Below, piece by piece: positions 13,501-28,500 of a stretch of DNA of 64,000 nucleotides (position 1 is its first letter; each line of letters begins with the position of its first letter). This stretch comes from Cardinalis cardinalis. Taxonomy: Eukaryota > Chordata > Aves > Passeriformes > Cardinalidae. The stretch spans positions 2,069,620-2,133,619 of the forward strand of contig JACDOX010000052.1 in NCBI GenBank assembly GCA_014549065.1, in the 5' to 3' direction. The position numbers and the translations under genes were made by a program. Under the pieces are notes generated by a model, which saw only the letters and a program-made list of their open reading frames with translations, was not told where the DNA came from and did no database searches.

Positions 13501-16500
13501 AGCCTTACTCAGTTCTGAAACTTATACAATATCCTAGAAAGAGTTAAAATTCAGAACACACAAGTTACAATGCATTTCTGACAAGCTATTCCAACTCTGA
13601 ATAGATGTCAAAGGTATCTATGAAGATTTTTGTTTGCCAAAGAGAAAAACACCCTTCATTTATTAACCTATTATTGGCTGTTCAAAAGACTGCATAAATA
13701 CTGCACCACTTAAGACAGACTCTTGCCCAATAACCTATCATTGAAATAAAAAAAGCCTCAACCTATTAAAAATTAAGAATTATCTTCCACAATTTTTCCT
13801 TTCATCTTTGAATTTGTACCCATANTTGAGGCAGAAATACCTACCTCACCTCAAGTTCCAACCTCCCCTATCACTATAAATATGACACAGTCATCTCTGC
13901 CGANTATTACCTCCTTGGAAGCAGATATGGATCATGTTTGCTTTTTAAGTATGCTTTTTCCTAGACAGTATATTGTTAACTGAGATCAGATATTACAATA
14001 AGATTAACCAGAGGACCCATTCATATCCTCTCAAACCTGATCTCAGCAGCTTGAGATACAGAATTCTGAGACATAAGAAGGANTTAAAAAATCACGTAGT
14101 TTATAGTAAAAGCTCCGAAGAGGTACTCCTTTTTTATAAGGTAAAAAGAGTTAGTTCCTTTTGAAGAAATCATTACTGGCAGACTAATCTGGGAATAATT
14201 TTCTCAGTGGGAAAACAGTTTTTAATTAAGTAGCGCTTGTTAACATTTTGTGACACAGACATAAAATGTAATTAATGCACAAAGATATTCCCTCCTTTAA
14301 AAACTCTGCAAATTTACTCTCTTTCTAGCAACCCTAAGTGAAAAAACTCCAGAATTTATCAACAATAATTCTAAGATATGACTACAAAAACAGATTAAAT
14401 ATTTTTTCAGATAGGAACCTTACCTTCCTTTTTCAACAAGCAGCAGGACATCTATTCTCTCTCCATTTTGCATCACACTGCTGATTGCTGAAAACAAAAC
14501 ACATACACATTCATATGACCTTCACAGACACATATTTATAGACAAACACATACTTGCATNGACATACAGCAGACCTTTTTTCCAAAATGATCTCCAGTGG
14601 CAAAAGTAGTATGGAATTCCTAAACTTTGCAAATAAAGAATGCTGCTGATAATAGTAACAAAACTCTACAAAATACCACACCATATTTACTTTTAAAAGA
14701 AAAACTAACACAAAACATTATCAAGAAAGCTTAAACATACTTTTTAATGTGAAAATGTGCTACAGTGTTTTATTATACTCAACAGTAAATACAAGTTGTA
14801 GAAGACATATTGATTCAGAAGCAAGCTGGATTTTGGAATCTATTAACTTCTCGCGCCTTAATGGCTGCACATATTTACAGTAAGATAATGAAAGTTATCT
14901 GTTTAGCATGAAGATCATTTCCACCCTTCTTTATGCCTTATGTTATCCCTGCTAAAAACAGCANCCTGTAAAACACAATGTACAGAACACATCAAATACA
15001 TCTGGATAGCTTTCAGCTGCACTACATAAAAACTATACTGTGCACTATACTAAAACCAGTAAATTAAATGTAACCTGCNTACTAATTTGAAATTCTGAAA
15101 ACTTAATTTCTCAAAGTGNGTATCATATATAACGCACACCTTNTTCCAGCTAATTCCCAGAGAGAGTAAAGTCCTAAATACCAATGAAAACCAATAAACA
15201 CATTGCATGTTATATGATGCTTTTGTATCACACAAACTCCTAGCTTCGTCTGTATTTACTGAGTTAAATATCAAGAAGGTAAGTCACTATACTTCTACAA
15301 ATGATTCATTAGTTTTCAAGTTTCATTTCACAAATCAGTATTATCAGTATTAACAGTGGAGCAGATACATTCTGGAGAAAGCAGAAATCAAAGAAAAGAG
15401 TATGGATATATAATATTTCCAAGAAATACAACTAATATTAAAAACCCCAAGCAAAACAAATTCTCAACTGCAAGTCAAANGTGTTTCATTTTTATACATG
15501 AGATATAATATACACAGATTTTGCACGCTCTTATGACTCTGGCAGAGGCAATTATAGTTGCATCATCAAAAAAATATCAGGAACAGTTCTCCTTATGCCT
15601 AATCTTTTAATTCTGAATTAGGATCAAAAGTATTCACAAGTTAAAAGACACCTAGAGGCATAAAAACATTGCTGATTAAAAACCACCTTCATGGTGTTAT
15701 TTACACCAAATATAAGGTGGCAGTAAATAAAAAGCAGAAAACCCAATGGCATTTACGCAAGCTCCTGCAAAACAGTCCACAATCTGTCAGCATTTATAAA
15801 GAGTATCATCAATAAAGAGCTAAACTATCTTCTCTATGTTACTTTATTATAAAACTCAAATTATATGTATTTTTCTATGTAACATATTGCCTTGTTCAAT
15901 ATAAAAACAAGTAGGGCAGATATGCTTAAAAGAGGATTCAGAGCATAATTACAAACGATATAAAATTGGTCATAGAAGACCATTTATACAAACATTCTTA
16001 TCTCTCCACATCATGATATTGAGCAAATAATATTTTTAGAATTGGAAAAAAGTCTATTAGTTTGTGAAGTAGTTTTCCAAGAGAATTATAATTTTCCACT
16101 ATGTTTGAGTATTTTAAAACTAGACCTGTCAATCACCTCAAGAATGTGTTCTGCAGTGANAATTTCTGCCCTGTCAAAAACATGAGACAATAATCCCAAA
16201 AGNTTATATATTATTATTCAATTCTGTACTCTTGTAAGAAAGATACTGCTGCAACTGGAACGAAAACTGTCATCATTCATTTTAAAGCTGTGAAAAATTT
16301 NTCTGGCATGTGCCAAAAAGTAGAAAAAAAAAAACCCCAAGACAGAAATTAACCAACCCCGTATTTAGATAAGAGTTGGAAGAACATCTGACTCATGTGA
16401 AGGAATAGTTACTGAGCTTCTCAATATTTATTATTTTGAATACAGAGAATTAATCCCACAGAACACTTTCTGAATACTAGATGTTCTTACTTAGTTCTTG

Positions 16501-19500
16501 CAACCTCCTTAGATATATGGAATCTTCTTCAGCATTCTCCATTTCAAGACAAAAATAAAGACTCGACTTCTCTATAGCAAACCAGCCTTTTCTCCACTGA
16601 TCCAGGTTGTGGCAATCTTTGTAGTACAGCTGCCCAACAAGGTCACAGTCTCGTTCTAACAGTGATTCTGCCACCGGGGGAACAAAATGCTACCAAAGAA
16701 AATGGGGTGAGTCAGATGAAGGAAAAAACCCTCTGCCCCTAAAAAACAAAATCAAAATATTGCAAATCTACAGGATTCCAGGATTAAGGTCATAGTAAAA
16801 AAATCTCAAACTTTGAGACATAAAACCCACACTCATATGCCCATAGATACACTAAATTTCAAACGCAAAATCAAGTTTAAAATTTTTTCCATTCATGCTC
16901 TACCATTCAAACATGTTTGCTTTTAAACTACCATTGATTTAATTAGTAATGTGATTATTAACATATGGAACAGTATAAAATACGGTACTGCCTTATGAAT
17001 TTCATTTCAGCAAATAAATGTAACAGAACTGCAACCATAAAAAACTTAGCTGAAATATACTNATACAGTATATGTCTATATTAGAGCACGTTTAATATAT
17101 TCTTAAGTTTGGCATTCAAATGCTGCTTCAATTCCTGTCACATTTTATTATCTTATTTCAAACATTAAATCACAACAGTTATTTNCTTCTGCTGCACAAG
17201 AAACCTTTACACGCAGGAGTGACCAGTATTCATCAATAATGGCTTTTCAAAGGTTTTAAGCTAACAATGGCACTTTATTATTTGTGCAAAGGCTCCTGGC
17301 CTAACTGAAAAAGATAATTATCAGTATTACCTTAGCTATTGCTGAAGTCCATTTTCTTTGTGAATGTGCAGTTTCAGCTCCAAACAGAAAAACACGTTCT
17401 GACAGTAAGTATATTTCAAATGTAAAGATGTCCCTAAAGGAAGTAAGAGAAGAAACACAGCTGTATTTAGTCTCTGTCTCCTCTCTGAACCTGTCTGCAT
17501 TTCTCCTCCAACATTACAAGCAGGGCCTAGCTAATAATAAAGCACTTTACAATACATCAGGATCTAAGCACTTTGCAGGTCAATAATACATGTTTAAAGG
17601 CTATGGTGCAATAGTTTTTTTGAATAATTCCAAAATGCATAAAAATGTTTACATATAGTCATTAAAAATGCATAGGGAATTTTTTGCTTTCGCAAACTCA
17701 TGTTATTTGATCAAGAACATTTTTGTGATGCCTTCAAAAGATTTTTTGTATGTTTAATANAAACTGAACAACTAGTTGAATGGGAAGTTGTAAACAAGTT
17801 GAAATGTTGCTTCATAGGGATTTTTAGATGTCATTTGGTCTCATCTCCTGCTCAAAGAGGGATTATCACAATGAGAAGCCTTGAAAACAGCCAAGGATGG
17901 ACAGTACTATTCTTGTCACCAACCTGTTCCCGCCCTCCACCTGCCCTTTTAACTGAAGAGGCTTTTCCTGTCAGACAGTCTGAATCTGCTGGGGTGAAAT
18001 ACGTGGTCACTGTGTATCACCTGCTATCACCAAGAAGAGTAGGAATACTTTGAAGTTGCTGTAGCTCAAGAAACTCTTAAAAGTTTTCTTAAAGGAGGTT
18101 CTTGGGTATTTTTCCTTTTTAAAATTATACCACTATTTCAGCAGATGAACCCTGTTTATTCAATTTTTAATGGACAAATAAGAAGAAAATGCAAAGCAGT
18201 TTAAATTGGTGTAGAATTTGGAAAGTAAATATGGTGCTGAAGTTAGGGTCGGTCACTCCTTAAATTACAAATTATGGTTCACCAATTTATAGTATGATTT
18301 TGCCTGTGACCTCTTGTTAGATGCCAAATAGATGGAATATGCTTTTTCCTTTCAATGCTGAAGACTGAGATTTGTCTACATGTGGAGAACTGAGCATGAG
18401 TCACTTCTATAATTTTCAATAGCCACTTGGAAAATTATATAAACACTTAGTTCTGACTAGTAGAATAGGCATTTTTAAGGACCNGCTGTTTCACTACATG
18501 AAATGTCAAATCTAAGTAAAGTTTCTCATAAAACTCCTCAGTTACAAGTAAAGCACAACAGGAAGTTAGTTATTTCCAAAGAGTGAAGTATTCAGCCAAC
18601 ATGTTTTTTAATTTAGTTATTAACCTAAAATGGAACCATCTGGAAATGCAATAAACAATAGGTTAGATTTGAACACAGAAGAAAAAAGTGATTTTTTTTC
18701 CTTTTTTTCTGGGTACCACAGAGCTACTGCAGANCAGTGAAGGTCACTTCTCTGTATTTGATAGCATATTGAGACATCACCATGTTTCAGGATCTCTCTC
18801 CCCTGTAGTAGTCTAAGTCCTTTATTCNCATTATCTTTTTCAGAAGCTTACTGAATAGACTATGCCTTCTTTGCAGGCAATTTTGTTTTTTAACTAAAAG
18901 CATTACAGCATTATACTACAAAAGTAATTTTTATTTTAGGTGCATGTACACAGGTTTAAAAATAAAGTGTTATGGAGTCTGTTAGACAAATACAAAGCAT
19001 ATTTTAAATAAAAATGTTGCACTAAAGAAATTGAGTATCNCTGTAATCAAATTTAGGCCACTCTCCATGTGATGCTTTTCATGTACAAATGGGATGTGAG
19101 TGAGTTGTAAAAGAAAAAAATAAGATCTCCCTCTCCCCCCCACCAAAAAAAAAAAAAAAGGCTGGTTTCTTCCAGTTAAAAATTTTCATCAGTTCCACTG
19201 TTGTCCGCAGCTACAGAACTAAGAATGGATTTCAAAACCCAATATATCTGTGACCAAATCCAGAAGCATTATGGAGAGCTCCAGTCTGCTGCATTAGAAG
19301 GAAGAAGCAAAGGGACAATTTTGGCTTGAGGCAGAGGTCAATCCCAGAAAGAAAAATGAGTATTCATTGTTCAATTTATCATCATGCAACCTTTCAAGTA
19401 CTGAGAATATTCATTACAGATTTAAAAAGAAACATATGCATCTAATTTAAGCTGTCCTTGTAAATTACCCTAATATTTTCAATCTATCACTATAAAAAAA

Positions 19501-22500
19501 TCCCTAAATATAACATAGCACTAAATTCTTGAAGTCAAATAAAACCAGCTTTTTCTAAATTGGCTATTCAAAATTCAGGAAAAAATGAACAGTTTGTTTA
19601 CTGAAATATGAATTCAGGAGCTTACCCTCTATTTAAAAAGAAGTCTGACTTGTGTANTGCAAGACAGATAACTTCATTGATGTCAATCATACCATTAGGA
19701 GTGGTAGTTTTATCATTTTCATAGTAGCTCAGAAAGCCACTTTCCAAAGTGCACCATCTTTTGTTGCAATCTGTGATTAAAAAAATAATAGAAACGTCAG
19801 ATTTTCTTCATTAAGTTTTTTTTTAAATAGGTAAATACAAGATGGAGACAAAAGACTGCAGAGCAAGTTCATTGAATTATTTGGTACATTTAATTACAAC
19901 TAAATGTTTACTTCCTCTTATGAACTAAAATATGAATACAACACATGACATAGCACAGTAATGTCTATTTGCTACTGAAAATAGTAATGAATTCATTCTA
20001 GCTTATGTCTAGTTCTTAGAACAAAATCTGANGTCCATCTGTTTCCACTGCTGCAGAGAAATAGATCATAAAAGAAAATACTCCTCTTATTTTCCACTGT
20101 CCAAAAATTCCTATACAGCTGGCAAAGTATTTCTGAGAATTTGGTAAAACAGATCTGGCAAAAAACCCCATAAAAATCAAACAAAAAACCCAGTTTTAAT
20201 CTGAAAATATTAACTACCTTATCTGATATTTCATGGTTTTTCTGTTGTTTTCTATATGGTTTATATAAGTTTTATAAATATNTTGTACTACTTATTAATA
20301 TTTCTTTGTATCACGCTATTTGCTACCTAGTGCTAGCTAGATTCTGTCTAAATTCAAACGTTATCTACAAAAACAAACATAAGATAAATGGCTTGATAAC
20401 NTATAGGTTTACAGGAGTTGAGCACCAAATTTTAAGGTTTTGAATGTTCAGAGTTTTTTGTCCCCCAGCTTTTCCTCCCCCATCTTCCAAAATCTATTCT
20501 ACAAAACAGCTCACTACTTCAATATTCATTAAACTATTAAACTCTCAAGGACAATTTTGGAATTTCGAAGCTTTTTAAAAGGATCCATAAAACCTTTTAC
20601 ACTAGAAACAAAAGCAAAAATCAAACTTGAGCCTCTAAACCTCTAAGCTTTACTTTTTGATCCACTACATCAGAATAGCACCAGCATTTGAGCTCTCCTC
20701 CCGCTGATATCAACAGCTGTTAATTAACAACAACTCTCCTCAAAATGCACGCACCCCTGCTGAAAACACTGATGCTGCTATAATGAGAAGTACACACAGA
20801 GTTGGCTCTCTCCTCTACTGAGACACACATAATGAAAAACGAGGCTGTATTTCCAGGTGTTCCACCTGGCTGGTATAAAACAATGGTTGATTCACAGTAT
20901 TGAATGATTTCTTCAGTGTCCTTTTACCATTAGGGCCAAGTCTACAAAGGGGTAACAGTTTTCTGTGACAACAAGCAAGCACTTAAATTTTCAGCCCTTG
21001 GCGCTGAAGGCAAGGCTGTCAACTGCCTCAGAGATTCCTAACACTGAAGAAGAACCTAATTCTAATGATTAAACAGCTTCACAGGATTCTGAGATGGAGC
21101 TCTATCCACACACAGCATTAAAAAAAAAAAGGGCCCCAAATTTGCGTAAATGCTGTGAGAAAATGGTCCTCCCCCTGGCCTGCAGAGCCTCAATTAGTTC
21201 ATGGCAAGTCAGAACTGCTTCAAGAGTTCTCTTCTCTAGAACTATATAGGTCAGATTTTTCTGGTAACATGACCTTATTTGAATATTTACAGGCAGAGGA
21301 AGGAACTGAAATTTTCTCCCCTATATTAGTGCTCTAATCCTGAAATTACTTCCTAAAGAGAATGAAAAATAGTATGTCCACTTATTCACAATAATTTGCA
21401 ATATGAGTATTACTTCATGTCAGTTAGATTTAGACACAGTTCTGGANGTAGTGAAAGAAGAGAAAGATTATATATTTTGTGTTGCTTCTTAAACATGGCA
21501 GAGATAGATTAGAGCCCTAAGGAAAGAGTAGTTTCTCTTTCAAAGTTGCAGGGGTTTTTTTTTGTTTTTTAAAGGATGTCATTACATCTCCCTGCCTTGT
21601 TCCATGTGTCTCNTTGAACAAATGGTCAGGGAAACCTATCTTCCTATGCATCTGTAAAGAGCTCATCCCAGAAATATTAGTCCTGACAAACTCATGGGTA
21701 ATTGAACATCAATACAAAACCAAAGGAAACAAATGTCCATGCCCCAAAAAAGCAAACAATAGAACATCTACCATCTTCAAGACACAATCACAATTTCAGA
21801 GAACAAAACCTGACCTCAGAGAAATCNGGTTCCTTTCCATTTATTGTATGCTCCCTCAAGTAGTAAGTGCAATGCTAAGCAACAGACTACNAACTTTCAA
21901 AGCAGCTTCATTTCTGTCCACTAAAGACTTGAAATGGAAGACAGTCAAAATTTCTCATCTGGAGGCTTTCCTTATAAATTTTAAGACCTCCAACTAACAA
22001 CACTCAGTCGCAGTGCATCTCCCCAAAAAGGGCTACAAAAGCCATTCTGTGAGCACTTTCAGCCAAATCTTCAATCTATACATGTATTTAGAAATATGTC
22101 ACTTCTAATATGGCATTGTGTCAGAAGAGATTGCCTTGTATCTGCTCTCCACTTGGCTAAGCACTGACTTCTGGGTTTTTTTTATAAACTTCTTTATGAA
22201 TTTATACAGATATCCACAGCACTGAAGATCAGGCCTGAACTTGGAGCAAGGAGTAATGAGGTTTTCAGTTAATACATTGTTTCCCAAATAAGNTCCATGC
22301 AATTTCAGAGCATTCCAGATAAATTCCTATCCAGCAGCAGTCCTCTGTCAAAACAGCATGTTTGTTTAGAATTACAAANTTGCTAGGAAATGCCTGTGAT
22401 CAGGCATTAGCACAGTTATCACCCAATNCTTTCAAGAATTTGGAGCCACGTTAACATATAGATTCTTCAAAAGCATATTTTAACAGGAGTTCTATGCTTT

Positions 22501-25500
22501 AGCACACTTTTAATATCCATTAAGAATATTAAAGGNATGTGACATGAGAATATGGACATAATCATACAAAAATACATATACACCAGCGCAGGATGCCATG
22601 TAAGGATTTTAGAAGCAATAAATTCAATAATAAATCACAACAGATTTTAAAAATCCATGTTTTTTGTTAGATGGAAGAAAAATATAGGAAGACAAATGGG
22701 AAGAAAAAGTGAAAAATTATCTGATAACAACTCCCTCTCTCAGAAAAAAAAACCCAGCAGACTGATATGCACAGGGGGCTGTGTATATCTACTGGGATAT
22801 ACATGCATTATCACCCCACAAAGCTCAAGTTGTCATAGAGTCACTGTAGATGCTCATTTCTACTTGGAAGATTTTGTAAATTTGTGAGCTTGAGAAATAC
22901 CCTACTAAAAATTCAGTGCTACTTGTAAATGACTCCTGTAATAGAACCATTTTAGATGAAAATTAATTCTTGGCACTAATCTAAATATAATTAAAGCAAG
23001 GAGTGTTTTTGTTTCTTATTTATCAATTACTGTGTTTACTGAACAATTTGTAAGAAGTTCAGTTTTCTTCCTCTGTCAACTACCGAATGAAGAGATCAAG
23101 ACAAACAGTATTTTCTTTATCTGAAAGAGGTCCACCGAATCAAAAGAGGACATTTCTTATCAAAGACATTTCATCTCAAAAAAAGTAATGCAAGAAGTTA
23201 AAAAGAATAAAATTAATCCAAATTATACATATTCATGTGTTATTCAAATACATAAACTGAAAGTTAAATACCTTCTTTTAATTTCTTCTCTGAAGGAAGC
23301 TTAGCCGCATTAGAAGAAACTTGGTACAAGAATTCACAAAGAAAGGTGGAATGTGAAGAATCTTCAGAGAAGCCACTTTCAGAACAAGGATCACAGTTTG
23401 GGAAATCTGCTCAAAGACAAAGGAGTAAAAAACATACAGGTCTTCATTTATATCAGTTAAAGCCATTTTTCCNCATGTCTAAATGCATGTCTGTAAACAT
23501 GCAGTTGATCTGCATTATCTTTACTACAACACTGATAAAACTTACTGGTTTTATTTTTATAGTTAGAAAACAGGTTCATTTAAAAACCTGGTTCACATCT
23601 GTTACAATGTTGCCATTGTCATCCACTGCTTGCCAAGGTAATATAAAATACTGTTTCCTAATGTTCCAAACTTTGATTTTCATCCGTTGTGTAACATACT
23701 TCAACAGAAGGAGATTGCTTCTCTTGAGGGATTATAGAGAGCTTACCAGCAACTCTGACAGCAGACAGAAAACAATTCTGGGAATCATCATCAACATACA
23801 CTGATCTCCCCTCCCCTAAAGATAAGAACATGATGGTGTTGCCTTGGCTGGAGAGCCAAAAATAGAAAAGACAAGCAAACTTCTCTGTATATAACCTTAG
23901 GATCACTTGAGACCATAGTAGCAAAGAAACCACCCTAGCTACATGTCTGCACCTGACTAAGCTCCACATCCTATGATCCAGAGCATAGCACTGGCCTGAG
24001 CAATACTCAGGCAGAAATTTAGACACTATGTCTGCCCTTGGAAGCCTTAATTCATTCCTAGGTTTCCCATTAATCNTTTTTTTGTTCAGCCTGAATGTGA
24101 ATCATTGTCACTTTGCAGAGTGACACAAGCCAAGGGAAAGCTGGTCTAGAACTACATCCACATAGCTTTTTTTATTTTTTCAATGTAGATCTGTATGTGA
24201 ACTTTCAGCCCCTGATGGTTTCAGATACTGTCCAGCACTTTTAAAAGAAAAGCTCAGTCACATCCATGCACCTCCATACATTTACTGTTAAGAGCAGCCT
24301 TCTGTTTTCAAGAGCCTCATAGCAGCCACACACTGCAAACAGAACTGTTCACTTCCAAGCCAAAGTTTATCATTTGCTCCAAGCTGCCACAGAAGCTGTG
24401 ATGGGAAAAGGAGGTTTCTAGGATAGATCATATTGCAGGTTCAATAGCTGAGTTTTATTTTGGGAGGAGACTTTGTGAAAAAACAGCTAGGTCTGTGTGC
24501 AATAGGAGCNGATAACAATTTAAATATCCTTTAAGGAAAAGAAAAGGCGCTAGATGAATTCTTTAGACATATGTTTGTGTAGCCATTTTTTTCTGGTAAA
24601 AGACTGATAATATTGGCAAGAAGATGATGGTTTTTTTCTGTGCTATAACTAAGGGTATAAGATCTATGACTTTTCACTGTGTTGTCGAAGTCCTAAACAT
24701 GATGTCTGAGCAAAACTGCAGACAATTGAAATTGTGCTCTAATAAAATACAGTTAATGCCATCACAACTGCCTCTCCGATACACCACTACTCTTCAAAGC
24801 AAAGCCAATTCTGCTTCTGAATTATTTCCTTCTCTTTTTCATAATAAAAAATTAGATCAAAAGCAAAAAATGCATCATACCTGAGAACTTATTATGGTAC
24901 AGGAATTCCATCTGCAGTCTTTGTCCAGCTTTCTTGGCCAGTAAGTATGGGGTGCTGTTAACAGGGTCTCCAGTGGCACACATGGCATCAGCCCCACTGA
25001 AGAGCAACATCAGAGTTTCTAGCACATCTTGCTTGACTACAGCAGCACACAGGGCCTTATAGAGAGAGGGGAAACNGGAAGTCTGTTTAAATTAGAAAGT
25101 TACTGGCAACAAATACATGCAACGTAGACACAAATCCCTTCAACTCTGATATAACTGGACCATAAACAGTGAGAAGTACCAGAAGCCATGAAGTATGGTC
25201 TGAATCTAGAAGAATTCAGCAACAAAAATATCCCAAAATATCAACCCAAACCCAGCAAAATGTTGCTTTCACCAATTGCACTTTGGAAGGATAACATGAG
25301 TAAATACAATTGGAGGGGAAGCTTGCTGTTTATTTGCATCAAACTACTAAAGAAAAACTCTTACTATTTCAGACCTCAGAAGTTCAACAAAAGAGACTAG
25401 ATTAGACTCTTAAACTCTGTTCCTGGGACTCATATTGAAATTCCTAGGTAGATTTTTAAAAACCCCCATCAGTCAATAATGCAAACTACTCTTTCTATTA

Positions 25501-28500
25501 AGATGTGTTATAAGATACATTAAGATAATTAACATATATTAAGTTTTTTTCACTCTTTTTATTAACCTGCATCTTGATACTTGTTCATCTTCCTTGAAAT
25601 TTAAATATCTCACCACATCTTAAATCANGAGTCTCCTTTTATTTTTTGTATACACAGACAAACATAATAAACTTTTTTTTTACAAGATTGGTCCAAAACC
25701 TTGAAACCAAAAATAGTTACAAAATTAGAGCAACCTATTCCATTAAAATTTATAGGACCTAATATTTATTTAAGTTATTTAGTTAATGAATGAGTTTTTC
25801 TTAAATGATTAAGGCAAATGTCACCCAAAATAGGAAGATTACTCCTATAAAATTTAGCTGTTCTAATAAACACATAAGCAACCAGGATGCATAAGATAAC
25901 AGAGAAGACAATTCTTTAAAAGTTCTAGAATTACTTGGCAATTAATGCCTTATTACATGGTAATTTCGTGTCTCTACAGAGATTTGATAACATTTCCCAG
26001 CATTTTAATGATTATTTGACACATATCCTTCCCCACAACAAACAAACCCCACCATCTCTGTATATCCTTNGAGACAACTTGATTCATGCAATTGAGTGCA
26101 CTGAATTGCAGAATGCATTAAAACTCTTCTGTATTCAGTAACNCTGAAAAATCAGGACTCAAATCATCAGATCTTAGAATTCAGTAAAATGGACATCAGA
26201 CTTTACAGAGACATTGAAAATTAAAGTTCTCTGTTTTACAACTCTAAAGAACTTGTTATTTTTGTAAAAGTAGAGAATATACATTTTCCATCATTAATTT
26301 AAGCTTTTTCATTTCCAATAAGCTACAAGCTACTATGTAAGTGTGTATCAGCTATTTTCAACATTGATAACAATGAATCATCTACCATATTTGAATGTTA
26401 GATGTCAGACAAACACATAAGGAAGTAATCTAAAGAAGTGAAGTGGAAATTTGCATCCCTAGACTACGCTTACATNAAAATAAAGATCCATATTTTGATG
26501 GCTCAGGAAAATACAAGAAGAACTACAATAACCTTCTTCAAATAAACCAACAGGAAAAATAATAGACTAGGTAGTTATGCAATGACTCCTGCAAAGGCTC
26601 CTAAATAACCCTTATTCAATTGTGTCAGAATGTTACTCAGGACACTGAATTAATTTCTCACCATTTTAACAAGNTGACCAAATTGCACACAGATACAATA
26701 CAATCCAAAACACAGTACTGGCTTAACCACGCTGTATTACCTTATTCAACTGTTCCTTGGTTTTGTAGTGGAAGGGTGTTTTCCTGAATTTTCCCTCCTT
26801 GTATTTTTGTGTAATGAACGCTAATCTTTTCTCTGCAGTGTCATCAATATGCAATTCTTCACCTGGAGGAAGATTTCCAGCCCAAAAACTGTTTGCCCTC
26901 TTATTTCCAATGACAATAAAGATCTGGATGAGATGCAGGGAATAAATTAGCAAATTAGTACGAAGGATATGAAGCTAGCTTCTAAATAGTTTTCAGGTGC
27001 TAAAAGTTGAAAAAGAAAGTTATTAAAGAAAAGAAAATTTCCTTCAGGAGACAGCAGCCTCTCTCAGTCACTGCCTATGATCATCTACAAATGAATAATA
27101 AAGCCAGCAGCCATCATTTACTGTCAACAGCAGCCAAGCTTTAAAAGGTTAATCAGTTATAACACTTCATTATATATTAGAAAATATTAGTTCAAGTTCA
27201 GAGAAGAGTAGCATGTGTTTTAAAGAAAACACTGATGGCTCCAACCCTCCCTATCAGGACCACTTTTTACCACCANCCCTTTTTAACATCCCAAGCCGCT
27301 GAGCTGGTAGTGACAAGTTTCCTCTCTTTTCCTCTTTCTTCATCTTGAGTACTCTACAAAAGCATTTTATTTCTTTTTCCCCCAAAATATTAGGTACTTG
27401 GAGAAATACAAAGAAAAACTACATTTTGTTAGCAAAAAAAATATTTGGAATTCCAGAGAGGTACATGATGCACAGAACCATCAAAAACATCAAGTTTACT
27501 GTAACAGCACCATATTGTTTAACAGTTTTCTTGTGAGTAAAGCAGTAAATACCTCCCTTTCATACAGTAGGCTTCAAGATGGAAAAAATAGTTACAATAT
27601 CACAACACACCTCAATAAGTTCATTGCTCCAAATGCTTGCATCCATTTTTAGACTCCGGACCTTTGAATCTCTTGGTCCTAAAGATCTGTGTTGTCCTGA
27701 AAATCCAAGAGCATTAGTTAACTGAGGCACTTAACCAGGGTTTCCCTTCTGCTTAGATAACAAAAAAATGTGATCAAGCCAGATTCACTCTACTAGCTAT
27801 TTTTAAAAAAGGCTGGGTTTGACATTTGAATAATTAAAATAAAAGAATCAAAAATACCTATCTTTTTTTTTTTAAAGTTAATTTAATTTGATAGTTACTA
27901 ATAAAAAAATAGGCTGTCTCATGTAGACTATTTCTGGGATAGTCTGGTTCAAAAGAAGGCCTAAAATTATAAATTATTTCCTTGAATCTACAGCTTAAGC
28001 ACTTCAATATAAAACATGACAACTATATTTTGAGTAGTATCTGAAAAAGCTATCCCTATTGGCAGTAAAATATGTGCAGATGTAAAAAAATTAATTTCCA
28101 AAATTTATACACTGAAAATTGTTATTCTTTGGCATCTAGCCTTGCGAAAGCCATTCCTTTCCCATGAAGTGTTAGCGNGTCTTAATTTCCACTAATTGTG
28201 AAGGATGATTCACCTGAGAGAACTCAATCACCACAGACACGTCATTAATGTATGGAAGTGCTTTAGAATAAGGCTGACCTTGGTATTAAAAAAAAAGTTA
28301 TGCTCACATTTTCTTTCTCAAAACTTCCACGAGAATAACACTTCAAAAATTAAAAAAAAACCCCACAAAAATAAAAAATAATGCCAATTCAAGGACATAC
28401 ATAGATATGCAAATATGACATTTTGTGGAACCCACATAGCTTGCCATTAATTACTCTACCTGCACACTTCTTACAAATGACAACACAGAGATTGATGGAT

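Larger units (their letters stand above)
19771..23271. other. Intron, 3.5 kb
   Basis: Mostly AT-rich. The stretch 20640-21150 is more mixed in base composition and contains the two palindromic site groups listed separately. No transposon was recognised. Confidence 0.65.

Noticed and set aside
16477..16674. Independent start at the methionine in the PH4 exon
   Set aside because: The frame is open upstream through a good acceptor into the preceding ARAP2 exon, so the methionine is internal.
23278..23466. Minus-strand frame of 62 codons overlapping the ARAP2 linker exon
   Set aside because: It is a different frame from the one that joins both neighbouring exons in phase; the ARAP2 frame there reads the serine-rich linker.
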